Below are positions 26,886 through 36,269 of a stretch of DNA of 64,000 nucleotides, piece after piece. Position 1 is the stretch's first letter. Every line of letters begins with the position of its first letter. The notes below the pieces were generated by a model. That model searched no databases and was not told the DNA's origin. It saw only the letters and a list, made by a program, of their open reading frames with translations. The DNA lies in contig NZ_CP040932.1 of NCBI RefSeq assembly GCF_006351965.1, positions 1,240,001 to 1,304,000 of the forward strand, given 5' to 3'. The translations under genes and the position numbers were made by a program. Source of the DNA: Oceanicola sp. D3. Lineage in GTDB: Bacteria; Pseudomonadota; Alphaproteobacteria; Rhodobacterales; Rhodobacteraceae.

Positions 26886-27158
26886 GTGTGGATTCTCCCC
26901 GAAAAACCGGCTCCTTGGAGCTGGCTCACCGGCTTGTGCGGTTTCGCGCTCGCCGTAGCGTCCATTGTTGCGATGGCGTCCGACGTGAAGCTGGCACTGT
27001 CCATGCGGATCGCGCGTCATGGTGGCGATACCGAGGTGGCCGTGGCTGCCAACGTGTCCCTTGTCTGGGAATATACAGGCGAGATGGATGAAGTGCCCGT
27101 CAACGGTCGGAGTTGCATGTGCGGGGGACCGAACCGGAGAAACGTATGGGTGATTTAG
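26886..27158 (+). CDS. Small predicted membrane protein upstream of the reverse transcriptase
   Basis: A 90-residue frame from a GTG with GGAAGG nine bases upstream. Residues about 11-31 (WSWLTGLCGFALAVASIVAM) form one convincing membrane helix, followed by a soluble tail. Codons 26-68 approximately are the 131-bp repeat. Its stop lies 13 bases inside the reverse-transcriptase gene, implying coupled translation. I do not recognise a family. A membrane effector partnered with the reverse transcriptase, as in abortive-infection modules, is one possibility; the frame could also be incidental to a non-coding RNA made from this region. Confidence 0.45.
   Translation: MWILPEKPAPWSWLTGLCGFALAVASIVAMASDVKLALSMRIARHGGDTEVAVAANVSLVWEYTGEMDEVPVNGRSCMCGGPNRRNVWVI
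26960..27090 (+). repeat. 131-bp perfect direct repeat, copy 2
   Basis: Second exact copy, ending 55 bases before the reverse-transcriptase ATG. It forms the central part of the small membrane-protein frame, entering halfway through the membrane helix (SIVAMA) and leaving at GEMD. All 22 adenines match copy 1, unlike the template and variable repeats of a diversity-generating retroelement that has been active. Confidence 0.95.
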
Positions 27159-28492
27159 TTAAGGCCGTCCGTTCAGAGAGCAACATGTTTGCCGCTTGGC
27201 GTCATGTTAAGAAGAGTGCCCTAAATTCAGGAAGCCCTGAAATTAAAGGGGCTGCTGCGCGCTTTGAGCATCAACATCAGCGCTATATCAGGCGCTATAT
27301 CCGTGAGCTGCAGCAAGGGAAGTTTGTCTTTGACAAGGTTGAAGGCGTGCTGGCCGACAAGGAAAAGCGCGAGAAAGCCCAAAAAGACCCGCGACCCATT
27401 GCAATCGCGACACTGAAAAATCGCCTCGTTCAACGCGCGATATTGCAGATATTGCAGCCCCGCAAAGCGAGAGACACCAGTGAGGTCGATCCTCGTTTCT
27501 TAACCGTCACAAATCCTGCGCTTGGCAAGATCAACGCCGTAAATTCCTCTGAATTTGGGGTTGGTGGTCTTATCAAGCCCCATGGAGGGGTAGAGCAGGC
27601 TATCAATCTGATCATGTCCGCTATGTCTCAGGGAGCGAGACTATTTTACCGCTCGGACATCAAAGGCTTTTTTAACGACATTCCACAGGAACCTGTTGTC
27701 GAGTTTGTGCGCAATGAAACTGGTGATGATGAACTGGCGGATTTGTTCGCCAATGGTCTTGACGTGCAACTGGCGAATGCGGATCAACTCGATGGTTATG
27801 CCGACCTTTTCCCCTCAAATGGTCGTGGAGTAGCCCAAGGCTCTTCTTTGTCCGCCTTTGCGGGTAACGTACTGTTGTATGAGATGGATCATGAAATCAA
27901 TTCATTGGACGTAGGCGTAACTGCGGTCCGCTACATCGACGACATCATGATCGTTGCTGACACCCAGGAGAGACTCAATGCCTCAGTAAGTTTGGCCAAA
28001 CTCAAGCTTGGAGGGATGGGTTTCGAACTCTACGAGCCGACAGAGTCAGCCGACAAAGCCGAAACCGGAAAGTGTTCTGACGGCTTTGGGTTCTTGGGGT
28101 GCACGTTGCATCCGAAAAGCTGTAGTCCGAGCTCTGCGTCTGTGAAACGTGTCATCGGTGACGCTGAAGAGACGCTTTCGAAATCTCAGGGTGCCATCAA
28201 ACGTTTCAAGGACAAGGGTGGCATTTTTCCTTCGGAGCAATCTCCAAGCTCAGTGTTATATGCTCTCGGCAAAAAGCTGTACGGCTGGCAAAAGTCTTTT
28301 GCCTTTTGTGATGATATAACCTCTTTTCAATACCTCGATGAACGTATCGCGAAGCGCGTTGAAAAATACAATCAGATCGTGGGGCGCCATACTCGAGGGT
28401 TGGTTCCATCCGAAAAGGCTAAAGTATACGGTATTCCTTCCACCGCTGAAATGTCTTGCGCCAAAGGTTGGAATACGTCCGCCGCATCATAA
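27146..28492 (+). CDS. Stand-alone reverse transcriptase, UG/DRT-like
   Basis: An RNA-directed DNA polymerase of 448 residues with no maturase or endonuclease domain. Motifs in order: RPIAIATLKNRLVQRAILQI (83-102, fingers), motif A YRSDIKGFFNDIP with Asp171, motif B GVAQGSSLSAF (228-238), motif C RYIDD with Asp265 and Asp266, and FLGCTLHP (316-323). The catalytic triad is complete. The QGSSLS motif argues against a diversity-generating enzyme, and the lack of a C-terminal HNH or X domain against an active group II intron protein. The ATG has GGAGA five bases upstream. Base composition is unlike the neighbours. Likely an anti-phage (UG/DRT, Abi) enzyme, inferred from architecture; the exact class is unresolved. 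Confidence 0.85.
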   Translation: MGDLVKAVRSESNMFAAWRHVKKSALNSGSPEIKGAAARFEHQHQRYIRRYIRELQQGKFVFDKVEGVLADKEKREKAQKDPRPIAIATLKNRLVQRAILQILQPRKARDTSEVDPRFLTVTNPALGKINAVNSSEFGVGGLIKPHGGVEQAINLIMSAMSQGARLFYRSDIKGFFNDIPQEPVVEFVRNETGDDELADLFANGLDVQLANADQLDGYADLFPSNGRGVAQGSSLSAFAGNVLLYEMDHEINSLDVGVTAVRYIDDIMIVADTQERLNASVSLAKLKLGGMGFELYEPTESADKAETGKCSDGFGFLGCTLHPKSCSPSSASVKRVIGDAEETLSKSQGAIKRFKDKGGIFPSEQSPSSVLYALGKKLYGWQKSFAFCDDITSFQYLDERIAKRVEKYNQIVGRHTRGLVPSEKAKVYGIPSTAEMSCAKGWNTSAAS

Positions 28493-28560
28493 TGGATCGT
28501 CCGATGTCTGCTGTGGAGAAGCTACGACGCAGCGGCGGTGACCAAGATCAACTACAAATC

Positions 28561-28578
28561 GGGGCCGTTAGAGGCCCC
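28561..28578 (+). terminator. Hairpin downstream of the reverse transcriptase
   Basis: A perfect 6-bp stem GGGGCC/GGCCCC with a 6-base loop, 68 bases after the stop. There is no T-run on the plus strand, so termination is uncertain; it may mark the end of the insert. Confidence 0.35.
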
Positions 28579-28589
28579 CATTAGTGCAA

Positions 28590-28616
28590 AAGCGCCGCCC
28601 AAGAAGAGCGGCGCTT
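28590..28616 (-). terminator. Terminator of the tadZ-tadA-tadB-tadC operon
   Basis: A perfect 9-bp stem AAGCGCCGC/GCGGCGCTT with a 9-base loop; read on the minus strand it is followed by TTTTGC, 22 bases after the tadC stop. It shows that tadC ends a transcript here and that the tadD-like genes beyond the insert form a separate unit. Confidence 0.8.
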
Positions 28617-28637
28617 GATAGCAATTCGAGCTACCCC

Positions 28638-29633
28638 TCAAAAGAAGGTCGCATTACTCAGCGTTTCATAGATCTTATAGACCGACGGGCCGATCAGGAT
28701 GATCATCAGCGGGGGCACGGTGAACATCATGGTGCCCAGCGTCAGCTTGGTGGGCAGGACGTTGGCCTTTTCTTCGGCGCGCATCACCCGCTTGTCGCGC
28801 ATCTCTTCGGAGAACACCCGCAGGGCGTCTGCCATCGAGGTGCCGAAGCTGGCGGACTGGATCATCACCGTCACGAAGCTGGCGATGTCTGGCACGCCGC
28901 AGCGCTCGGCCATGTCTTTCAGCACGTTGGTTTTGTCTTTACCGGCCTTCATCTCATGGGCGACGATGGCGAATTCTTCGGCCAGCGCGGGGTAGCCCTG
29001 TTCGATCTCCTTGGAGACGCGGATGATGGCTTGGTCCATCGACTGGCCGGCCTCGACGCAGACCAGCATCATATCCAGCGAGTCCGGGAAGCCGTTGGTG
29101 ATTTCTTCCTGGCGCTTCTTGAGGCGGCTGTTCACCCAGTAGCGGGGCAGGTAGTAGCCCGCGAAGCCCGGCAGGAGCACTGTCAGCAGGAGTTGCTGGG
29201 TCGACACCTCGCCGTTGGAGGAGGAGATGATGGCCACCAGCAGGCCGATCAGCAGCGCGCCGATGCCCAGCGAGAACTGGATGAAGTGATACATCCGCAC
29301 CGCGTTTTTGCCACGGTAGCCGGCCTGCACCATCCGCAGGCGCGCGGCGCTCATCTCTTCCTCGCCTTGCGGTTCGAGGAAGGAGGCGAATTTATCAAGC
29401 TTCTCGGCGTTCTTGTCCCTGGTGCGCAGCGTGGCGGTTTTGCCGTTGTCGACCTTCGCGGCGCGGTTGCCGCCGGTGCCCTTCAGCTTGTCCATCGGGT
29501 CGGCCTGCCGCTTCAGGAAGGAGGGCAGGGTGAGCAGCACCAGCAGCAGCCCGAGCGCGCCGATGGCGTAGAGCGGGCCCAGTTCGCCGAAGGTGGCGAT
29601 GAGCCAGTCGTTCGCTTGTTGCAGGAGTTCCAT
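28638..29633 (-). CDS. tadC: Tad inner-membrane platform protein TadC
   Basis: A 331-residue member of the GspF/TadC family, one of two paralogous platform proteins of the Flp pilus machine. One N-terminal membrane helix (about 18-37), a mid helix pair near residue 120-155, and C-terminal helices surround the T2SSF domain, with FPDSLDMMLVCVEAGQSMDQ as the typical signature. It starts 10 bases after tadB and has a terminator after its stop. Confidence 0.93.
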   Translation of the reverse strand: MELLQQANDWLIATFGELGPLYAIGALGLLLVLLTLPSFLKRQADPMDKLKGTGGNRAAKVDNGKTATLRTRDKNAEKLDKFASFLEPQGEEEMSAARLRMVQAGYRGKNAVRMYHFIQFSLGIGALLIGLLVAIISSSNGEVSTQQLLLTVLLPGFAGYYLPRYWVNSRLKKRQEEITNGFPDSLDMMLVCVEAGQSMDQAIIRVSKEIEQGYPALAEEFAIVAHEMKAGKDKTNVLKDMAERCGVPDIASFVTVMIQSASFGTSMADALRVFSEEMRDKRVMRAEEKANVLPTKLTLGTMMFTVPPLMIILIGPSVYKIYETLSNATFF

Positions 29634-29643
29634 GGGCGCGGCC

Positions 29644-30612
29644 TCAGACTTTGATGTTCACCATGATCTTCATGAAGATCACGTTGATGGTGAGGAAGGT
29701 GCCCACGACGAGGCAGGCGGGGATGAAGGCGGCGGTGTCCTTCACGTCATCGTAGTAGTCGGGCTTGATGACGTTGATCATGATGATCGCGAGGATCGGG
29801 AACATCGACAGGAACATGCCGGACCATTTGGCTTCTGCGGTGATCGCCTTGACCCGGCGGAACAGTTTGAAGCGCGAGCGGATGACCTTGCCGAGGCCTT
29901 CGAGGATTTCGGCGAGGTTGCCGCCCGATTGCTGCTGGATGGTCACGGCGACGGCGAGGAAGCGGAGATCCTGCATGTCCATCCGTTCGGCGAGATCCTT
30001 CAGGCTTTCGGAGACGTCGCGGCCATAGGCGCTTTCATCGGCGATGACGCCGAATTCGGAGCCGAGCGGATCGGGCACTTCCTTGGCGACGATGTTGACC
30101 GCCGAGGAGAAGGGGTGGCCGACGCGCAGGGAGCGGACCATCAGTTCGACGGCGTCGGGGAGTTGCTCTTCGACGAGGCCGAGGCGCTTTTTGGCTTTGC
30201 GGTTGACCCAGACGTAGACGCCGCCGACGCCCATCACCAGCGAGACGATGAGGCGGATGCCGAAGCCGGCGGAGGAGGCGACGGAGAGGGCCCCGAAGGC
30301 GACCACGGCGAGGCCCATCATGATCAGCACCAGCGCACCGGGGGAGAAGGCGATGTTGGCCTTCTGGGCCTTGTCCGCGAGGATCGAGTAGAGCGGGATG
30401 CTCTTGGTCGACATGTGCTGCTTCATCTCCTTGCGGAGCTGTTCGAGCACCTCTTCGCGGTTGCCGCCCTTCTCCATCATGTCGAGGCGGCGGTTGACCT
30501 TGCTGTTGAGCGAGATCGACTTGCCGAAGACCACAAGGTAGAGGCCCTCGACCAGCACGATCACGGCCACGAAGATCAGGCCGTAGATGAGCGGTTCTGC
30601 TGAGATTTGCAT
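29644..30612 (-). CDS. tadB: Tad inner-membrane platform protein TadB
   Basis: A 322-residue T2SSF-domain protein. An N-terminal helix (about 8-28), then helices around 85-130, the signature LPDAVELMVRSLRVGHPFSS, QQQSGGNLAEILEGLGKVIR, and two C-terminal membrane helices are visible. It pairs with TadC under the TadA ATPase. Fifteen bases separate it from tadA. Confidence 0.94.
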   Translation of the reverse strand: MQISAEPLIYGLIFVAVIVLVEGLYLVVFGKSISLNSKVNRRLDMMEKGGNREEVLEQLRKEMKQHMSTKSIPLYSILADKAQKANIAFSPGALVLIMMGLAVVAFGALSVASSAGFGIRLIVSLVMGVGGVYVWVNRKAKKRLGLVEEQLPDAVELMVRSLRVGHPFSSAVNIVAKEVPDPLGSEFGVIADESAYGRDVSESLKDLAERMDMQDLRFLAVAVTIQQQSGGNLAEILEGLGKVIRSRFKLFRRVKAITAEAKWSGMFLSMFPILAIIMINVIKPDYYDDVKDTAAFIPACLVVGTFLTINVIFMKIMVNIKV

Positions 30613-30627
30613 GTGCTGCGCTCCCCC

Positions 30628-32082
<1,455 letters not shown>

Positions 32083-32108
32083 TGGCTTATTCCTTCAGGT
32101 CTATGCGG

Positions 32109-33362
32109 TCAGCCCGCTGTCTCCTCGACCCGGACAAGGTCGAGCAGGGAGTGGGCGAGTTTTTGAACATCGCGGCGGAATGCGTTTTTCGGGGCGAATT
32201 CACCCAGCGGCTGGCCGTGGTCGGCGCTATCGCTCACCTGCTTGGCGCCGTTGGCCAGCATCAGCTCGATGTCGATGTCGAGCCCCTCGGCCATGCGCTT
32301 GACCCGCGATTTGCCGGAGAGATCGGTGAACTTGGGCGAGCGGTTGAGCGCGAAGCGCAGCTTCTCGACCGGCAGATCCTCGGACTTCAGTGCGCGGATC
32401 ATCCGCATCACGTTTTGCGCCGAGCGCATATCCAGCTCGATGGTGGAGAAGTAGATTTGCGAGGCTTCAAGCACCGTCTCCGTCCAGGCGCAGACCGTGC
32501 TGGGCATGTCGATGATGACAAAGTCGAAGTTGTAGCGGGCCACGTCGATGACGGCGGTGATATCTTCAGGCGTGACGATATCGAGCGGCAGCATTTCGGA
32601 GGGTGCGGTGAGCACCTGGATCTTGTCGTTGTAGCTTTGAAGCGCGGCGAGGAATGCGGCGCTGTCCATCGAGGCGGTGTCGTTGAGGAGCTCGAAGACG
32701 GCTTCCTTGCGATCCAGGTCGAGGTAGGTGGCGGTGGAGCCAAACTGAAAGTCGAAGTCCAGCAGGCAGACCCGGTGGTTTGCGACCTTGTCCAGCGTTG
32801 CCAGCTCATAGGCGAGGTTGACGGCGAAGGTGGTGGCGCCAGTGCCGCCTGCCATGCCGTGCACGGCGAGCACAACGCCGTTGCGGTCGCTCGCGGTATA
32901 AACGGTGGGCACGCCTGCCTGACCGGGCGCCTGCATTTGCACCGGCGCGGGCTCTGGCTTGCGGAGGCGCTCGATGGCCTCGTGCAGCGCACTCTCGGGA
33001 AGCGGGTAGGGCACGAAATCATCCGCACCGCCATGCAGCAGCTGGTGCAGCACGATGGGGCTGACATCTTCGGCAATCACGATCACCTTGACGCCCTTGT
33101 CGCGGGCCTTGCTGATCAGCGAGGTAATTTCGGGGAGGCTGCCCTCATCGCTCGAGTCGAGGGCGATGGCGAAGAACTCTAGCTCTTTCGCCTCATCCTG
33201 ATCGAGGAATGAGTAGGCATCTGCAAAGCCGAGGTCGCCCCAGCTTTCACCAAGTTCGGTTTCCATATCTTCGATGAGCAGATCGAAGTTCTGCACATCT
33301 CGTGACACGGTGCATGCAGTGATCGGCGCCGGTTCTGGCTGCAAAACTGCTGTCATCGTCAT
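32109..33362 (-). CDS. cpaE: Pilus localisation protein TadZ/CpaE
   Basis: A 417-residue protein with an N-terminal receiver-like domain (about 25-150) and a MinD/ParA-like ATPase domain from about 160. The P-loop reads GMAGGTGATTFAVNLAYEL: the usual GKTT lysine is Ala, as is common in CpaE/TadZ proteins, so ATP hydrolysis may be weak or absent. CLLDFDFQFG is the second conserved block. It localises the Flp pilus machine at the pole. First gene of the tadZ-tadA-tadB-tadC unit. Confidence 0.92.
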   Translation of the reverse strand: MTMTAVLQPEPAPITACTVSRDVQNFDLLIEDMETELGESWGDLGFADAYSFLDQDEAKELEFFAIALDSSDEGSLPEITSLISKARDKGVKVIVIAEDVSPIVLHQLLHGGADDFVPYPLPESALHEAIERLRKPEPAPVQMQAPGQAGVPTVYTASDRNGVVLAVHGMAGGTGATTFAVNLAYELATLDKVANHRVCLLDFDFQFGSTATYLDLDRKEAVFELLNDTASMDSAAFLAALQSYNDKIQVLTAPSEMLPLDIVTPEDITAVIDVARYNFDFVIIDMPSTVCAWTETVLEASQIYFSTIELDMRSAQNVMRMIRALKSEDLPVEKLRFALNRSPKFTDLSGKSRVKRMAEGLDIDIELMLANGAKQVSDSADHGQPLGEFAPKNAFRRDVQKLAHSLLDLVRVEETAG

Positions 33363-33752
33363 TGCCTCACGTCCTTTACTAACGGCAACACCCGGATATC
33401 CGTTGAGGGGAGGGGCAACTTTTGCTGGCTTCCGCCCCCTCTGGTCCGGGTGCCTGCGCGAGTCGCTATACGCGCACTGCTCCCAATGAAGAGTTGATGC
33501 CCGCGAAGTTAGGCAAGATTGCGGCTGAAAAGCCGAAATTGTTGGGTATCTGCGGGGGGATTAACCCCTTGGAAGCTTGTTGTTTCTTGGACTCGGTGCA
33601 ATCGGCTGCTTTCTCCACAGCATTTGTTGCAAGTCTGGAAACGAAGCTGCCGGAACGAAAAACGCGCGCCGGGGTGCGGCGCGCGTTGGTTGTTTCGGTT
33701 TTGGGGCCCCTGCCGCGTGAGAGGCAGGGCAGGGGAGATCCCCGCCCCGAGG
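33363..33752. promoter_or_regulatory. Intergenic region upstream of tadZ
   Basis: No credible gene is seen. The stretch must hold the promoter of the tadZ-tadA-tadB-tadC unit, though I could not pick convincing -35/-10 boxes. It also contains the terminator of the upstream cpaC-ompA unit. Confidence 0.4.
33661..33687 (-). terminator. Terminator of the cpaC-OmpA unit
   Basis: A 10-bp stem AACGCGCGCC/GGCGCGCGTT around a 7-base loop, followed on the minus strand by TTTTCG, about 65 bases after the stop of the OmpA-like lipoprotein gene. Confidence 0.8.
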
Positions 33753-34397
33753 TTAACGCTCTTCGGCGTCGCCCCCTTCGTCGATGATGACCAGCTCGTG
33801 CGGCTCTGTCGCGGAGGTGATCGTTTCGGAGTAGGAGAACAGCGCGTATTTGCCGTCCTGATACTGCTGGCGCTTGCCGAGGAAACCCGACACCTCTGTG
33901 ACCGTGCGGCGGTTGCGACGCTCGCGGGTCTGGGTGTGCACCAGCGGCTGGGTTTCACCGTAGGAGACCACCGCCTCAAGCCGGGAGCGGGAGATGCCGC
34001 GCGACACGAGGTAGTTGACGGCCGCCCGGGCACGGCGCAGGCCCAGCGCCTTGTTGTAGCCAGCCGAGCCGACGAGGTCGGTGTGGCCGTAGACGCGGAA
34101 GCGCACCGTCGGATACTGGGCGATCCAGCGTGCCTGCTTGTCCAGCGCAGCCCGGGCCGAGGCGTCGAGTGCGGCGGAGTTGAAGGCGAAGGTGATCGTT
34201 GTCGGGGCTTCCGCGGCGAACTTCCGGCTCAGTTCGATGGCCGCATTGAGTTGGCCGGTGTGAACGAGATGGTTGTTCATCGAAGCGTTGCCGAAGCCGC
34301 CGATGTCGAGGTCTGCCCCGGCCACCTGGCCGGGTTCGTCGCATCCGGCCACTGCAAGCGCAGCAGAGAGGATGCCGAAGGTGAGTGCCTTTTTCAT
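33753..34397 (-). CDS. OmpA-family lipoprotein of the tad locus
   Basis: A 214-residue protein with signal peptide and lipobox LAVAGC, and a C-terminal OmpA-like peptidoglycan-binding domain (RFRVYGHTDLVGSAGYNKAL, then LGLRRARAAVNYL). It ends with an acidic tail. It probably anchors the Flp secretin to the cell wall; OmpA proteins in this place are common in tad loci. The ATG at MKKALTF is preceded by GGAGTGA; a GTG three codons upstream overlaps the cpaC stop. Co-translated with cpaC. Confidence 0.88.
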   Translation of the reverse strand: MKKALTFGILSAALAVAGCDEPGQVAGADLDIGGFGNASMNNHLVHTGQLNAAIELSRKFAAEAPTTITFAFNSAALDASARAALDKQARWIAQYPTVRFRVYGHTDLVGSAGYNKALGLRRARAAVNYLVSRGISRSRLEAVVSYGETQPLVHTQTRERRNRRTVTEVSGFLGKRQQYQDGKYALFSYSETITSATEPHELVIIDEGGDAEER

Positions 34398-34402
34398 GGT
34401 CT

Positions 34403-35854
34403 TCACTCCATCACGTAGCCGTAGGAACCGGAGAAGTCCTGCCGGGCCACTTCGCCTGCGCCACCTTTGGTGGAGGTGCGGGTGGAGGAGCCGTTGGCGG
34501 GCATGGCATCTTTGCCGCCGAGGAAGAACTCACGCTCGGTGGGGGGGCGCACACGGTCGGTGGGAAGCGCGAGGGCTTCGCCGGTGGTGGGCGACACCAG
34601 GTGGGCCGAGACGATGATCACCAGCTCGGATTGGTTGCGCTGGTAATCCGACGAACGGAACAGCGTGCCCAGGATCGGGATGTCACCGAGCCATGGCACC
34701 TTGGAGATGCCGTCGGTGAAGTCGTCCTGCAGCAGACCAGCGATGGCAAAGCTCTCGCCGTCGCGCAGCTCCACGGTGGTCGAAGTCGACCGGGTGCGGA
34801 AGCCGTTGACGGTGAAGCCCGCATCGGTGAAGCCGATGGTGGGATCGACACCCGAAACCTCTGCCGTCAGGCGCAGGTTGATGTTCTTGCCGATCACGCG
34901 GGGCGTGAAGTTGAGCAAGATGCCGAAGGGCTTGAATTCGACCGTGACAGAGCCGTTGTCGTTTGACACGGGCACCGGATACTCGCCACCGGCGAGGAAT
35001 TCGGCGTTCTGGCCGGAGAGCGCCGTCAGGTTGGGCTCGGCCAGCGTGCGGATGAAGCCGCGGGTCTCGAGCGCCTCCAGAAGGATCGCCAGCTCGACAT
35101 TAGAACCGCCGAAGCCAAAGGAGATGGCACCGGTGCTTTCGCCCGACCGGGTAACCTGGGTGTTGGGGTTGCCATCAAACAGGTTGCTCAGGTTGTTGCC
35201 GTCGATGTAGGTGCCCGAGCCGCCGGCAGAGCCGAACTGACCCTCACCGCCGGAGACGCCGTTGATGCCCACGGACGCGGAGAGCGACTTGGACACGGAG
35301 CGGTTCATCTCGGCAAAGCGGACTTTCAGCATCACCTGCTGCGAGCCACCCACCGACATCATGTTGGACACCCGCTGGGGTGCATAGCGCTGGGCGAGAT
35401 CAAGCGCGCGGTCCAGAGAGGCCGCGGAGCTGACGATGCCCGAAAGGATCAACCCGTCATTGGCGGGGCGCACCTCGATGTGCTCGCCGGGGAGCACCTC
35501 GCGCAGACGTTCTTTCAGCTCGGAGATATCCGGCGTGACCTGAACCTCGACGTTGGTGATGAGCGACCCATCGGGCGCAAGAAGCGTGAGCGTCGTGCGG
35601 CCCGGCGCCTTGCCGAGCACGTAGATGGTCCGCTCCGACAGCGTGGAGATGTCCGCGATGCCGGGGTTTGCAATGGAAAGCTCTGCGAAGGCCTCGTCGC
35701 TCTCGACGACAACGGCCCGGTTCATTGGAACTTTCAGACTGGAAGAAGCCGAACCCGACATGACCCGTAGGGTCTGGGCGGCTGCCCCCTCGATATGGGG
35801 AATGAAAGCAGCAAGGCCCAAAAGGCCCGCCGCCATAAGCGTTCTAAGTTTCAT
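34403..35854 (-). CDS. cpaC: Flp pilus secretin CpaC/RcpA
   Basis: Outer-membrane secretin of 483 residues through which the Flp pilus passes. It has a signal peptide ending EGAAAQTLR, a BON-like and N-domain region (about 30-200), and the secretin core with ETRGFIRTLAEPNLTALSGQ, FLAGGEYPVPV and PWLGDIPILGTLFRS, all hallmarks of the family. It is the first gene of a short unit with the OmpA lipoprotein and lies directly downstream of the metal-transport insert, so it needs its own promoter in the region before it. Confidence 0.95.
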   Translation of the reverse strand: MKLRTLMAAGLLGLAAFIPHIEGAAAQTLRVMSGSASSSLKVPMNRAVVVESDEAFAELSIANPGIADISTLSERTIYVLGKAPGRTTLTLLAPDGSLITNVEVQVTPDISELKERLREVLPGEHIEVRPANDGLILSGIVSSAASLDRALDLAQRYAPQRVSNMMSVGGSQQVMLKVRFAEMNRSVSKSLSASVGINGVSGGEGQFGSAGGSGTYIDGNNLSNLFDGNPNTQVTRSGESTGAISFGFGGSNVELAILLEALETRGFIRTLAEPNLTALSGQNAEFLAGGEYPVPVSNDNGSVTVEFKPFGILLNFTPRVIGKNINLRLTAEVSGVDPTIGFTDAGFTVNGFRTRSTSTTVELRDGESFAIAGLLQDDFTDGISKVPWLGDIPILGTLFRSSDYQRNQSELVIIVSAHLVSPTTGEALALPTDRVRPPTEREFFLGGKDAMPANGSSTRTSTKGGAGEVARQDFSGSYGYVME

Positions 35855-36269
35855 GTGACCCTGCCTCTATAGTCACTAATAGGAATGGAGCCTTATGGCC
35901 CACTTGTGGTGACCACATCCTGCGAGGACTTGTGTTTTTTTGCAAGAATCAAAGCGTTGTGGCGATTCCTTTATGTAGTTTCACAGCAACAGGGGGCTAT
36001 TTGTAGCGGGCCGCCTTGCGAGTTGCCCCTAGGTATAGCGGTCAAGGTAATACCAAGCCGAGGTCACCCGGACGTTGGGGCAGGCGCTCGGTGCCAAATG
36101 TCAGGCGAAACCGACTTTTGTGCCGGTTTGCTGACCCAGATGGCGGGGGCAGAACGCCTAGCGGCCGTTCCCGCGTCGCGCAGCAAATGTCCGCTTCGAG
36201 CCCAGACTCACCGATGCTGCGGGGCGCGCGAATGTCGGCTTTCGTCCGGCGCGTCGCACCATGATGGAG
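35855..36269. other. Gene-free flank of the metal insert
   Basis: No credible gene is seen. It must contain the cpaC promoter near 35.9 kb. Towards the metal transporter the sequence becomes degenerate and carries two near-identical 11-mers, AATGTCCGCTT (36186-36196) and AATGTCGGCTT (36231-36241), of a kind I recall from decayed intergenic DNA in Rhodobacteraceae; that comparison is from memory. Confidence 0.4.

Larger units (their letters stand above)
26178..28560. other. AT-richer insert carrying a reverse transcriptase within the tad locus
   Basis: The stretch from the first TadD-like gene to the tadC terminator is visibly lower in GC than its neighbours, and its main gene uses many TTT, AAA, ATT and TTA codons that the neighbours avoid. 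It runs opposite to the flanking tad genes and separates tadC from the tadD-like genes. It contains a possible 73-codon frame, a perfect 131-bp direct repeat, a small membrane-protein gene and a reverse transcriptase. No integrase, transposase, terminal inverted repeats or target-site duplication were seen, so how it arrived is unknown. Confidence 0.7.

Noticed and set aside
26608-27090. Template/variable repeat pair of a diversity-generating retroelement
   Set aside because: The two copies are identical at every adenine and neither lies at the end of a C-type-lectin-like target gene; the RT has QGSSLS rather than the DGR motif B.
26507-27091. A 194-codon frame running through copy 1 of the repeat
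   Set aside because: There is no ribosome-binding site, and its second half is the out-of-frame shadow of the small membrane-protein gene.
27146-28492. Group II intron maturase
   Set aside because: No X or HNH domain follows the RT core, and no domain V-like hairpin was recognised after the gene.
36186-36241. Ends of an insertion sequence flanking the metal insert
   Set aside because: The two AATGTC-GCTT 11-mers are in the same orientation and 45 bases apart on one side only; no inverted partner was found on the other side.
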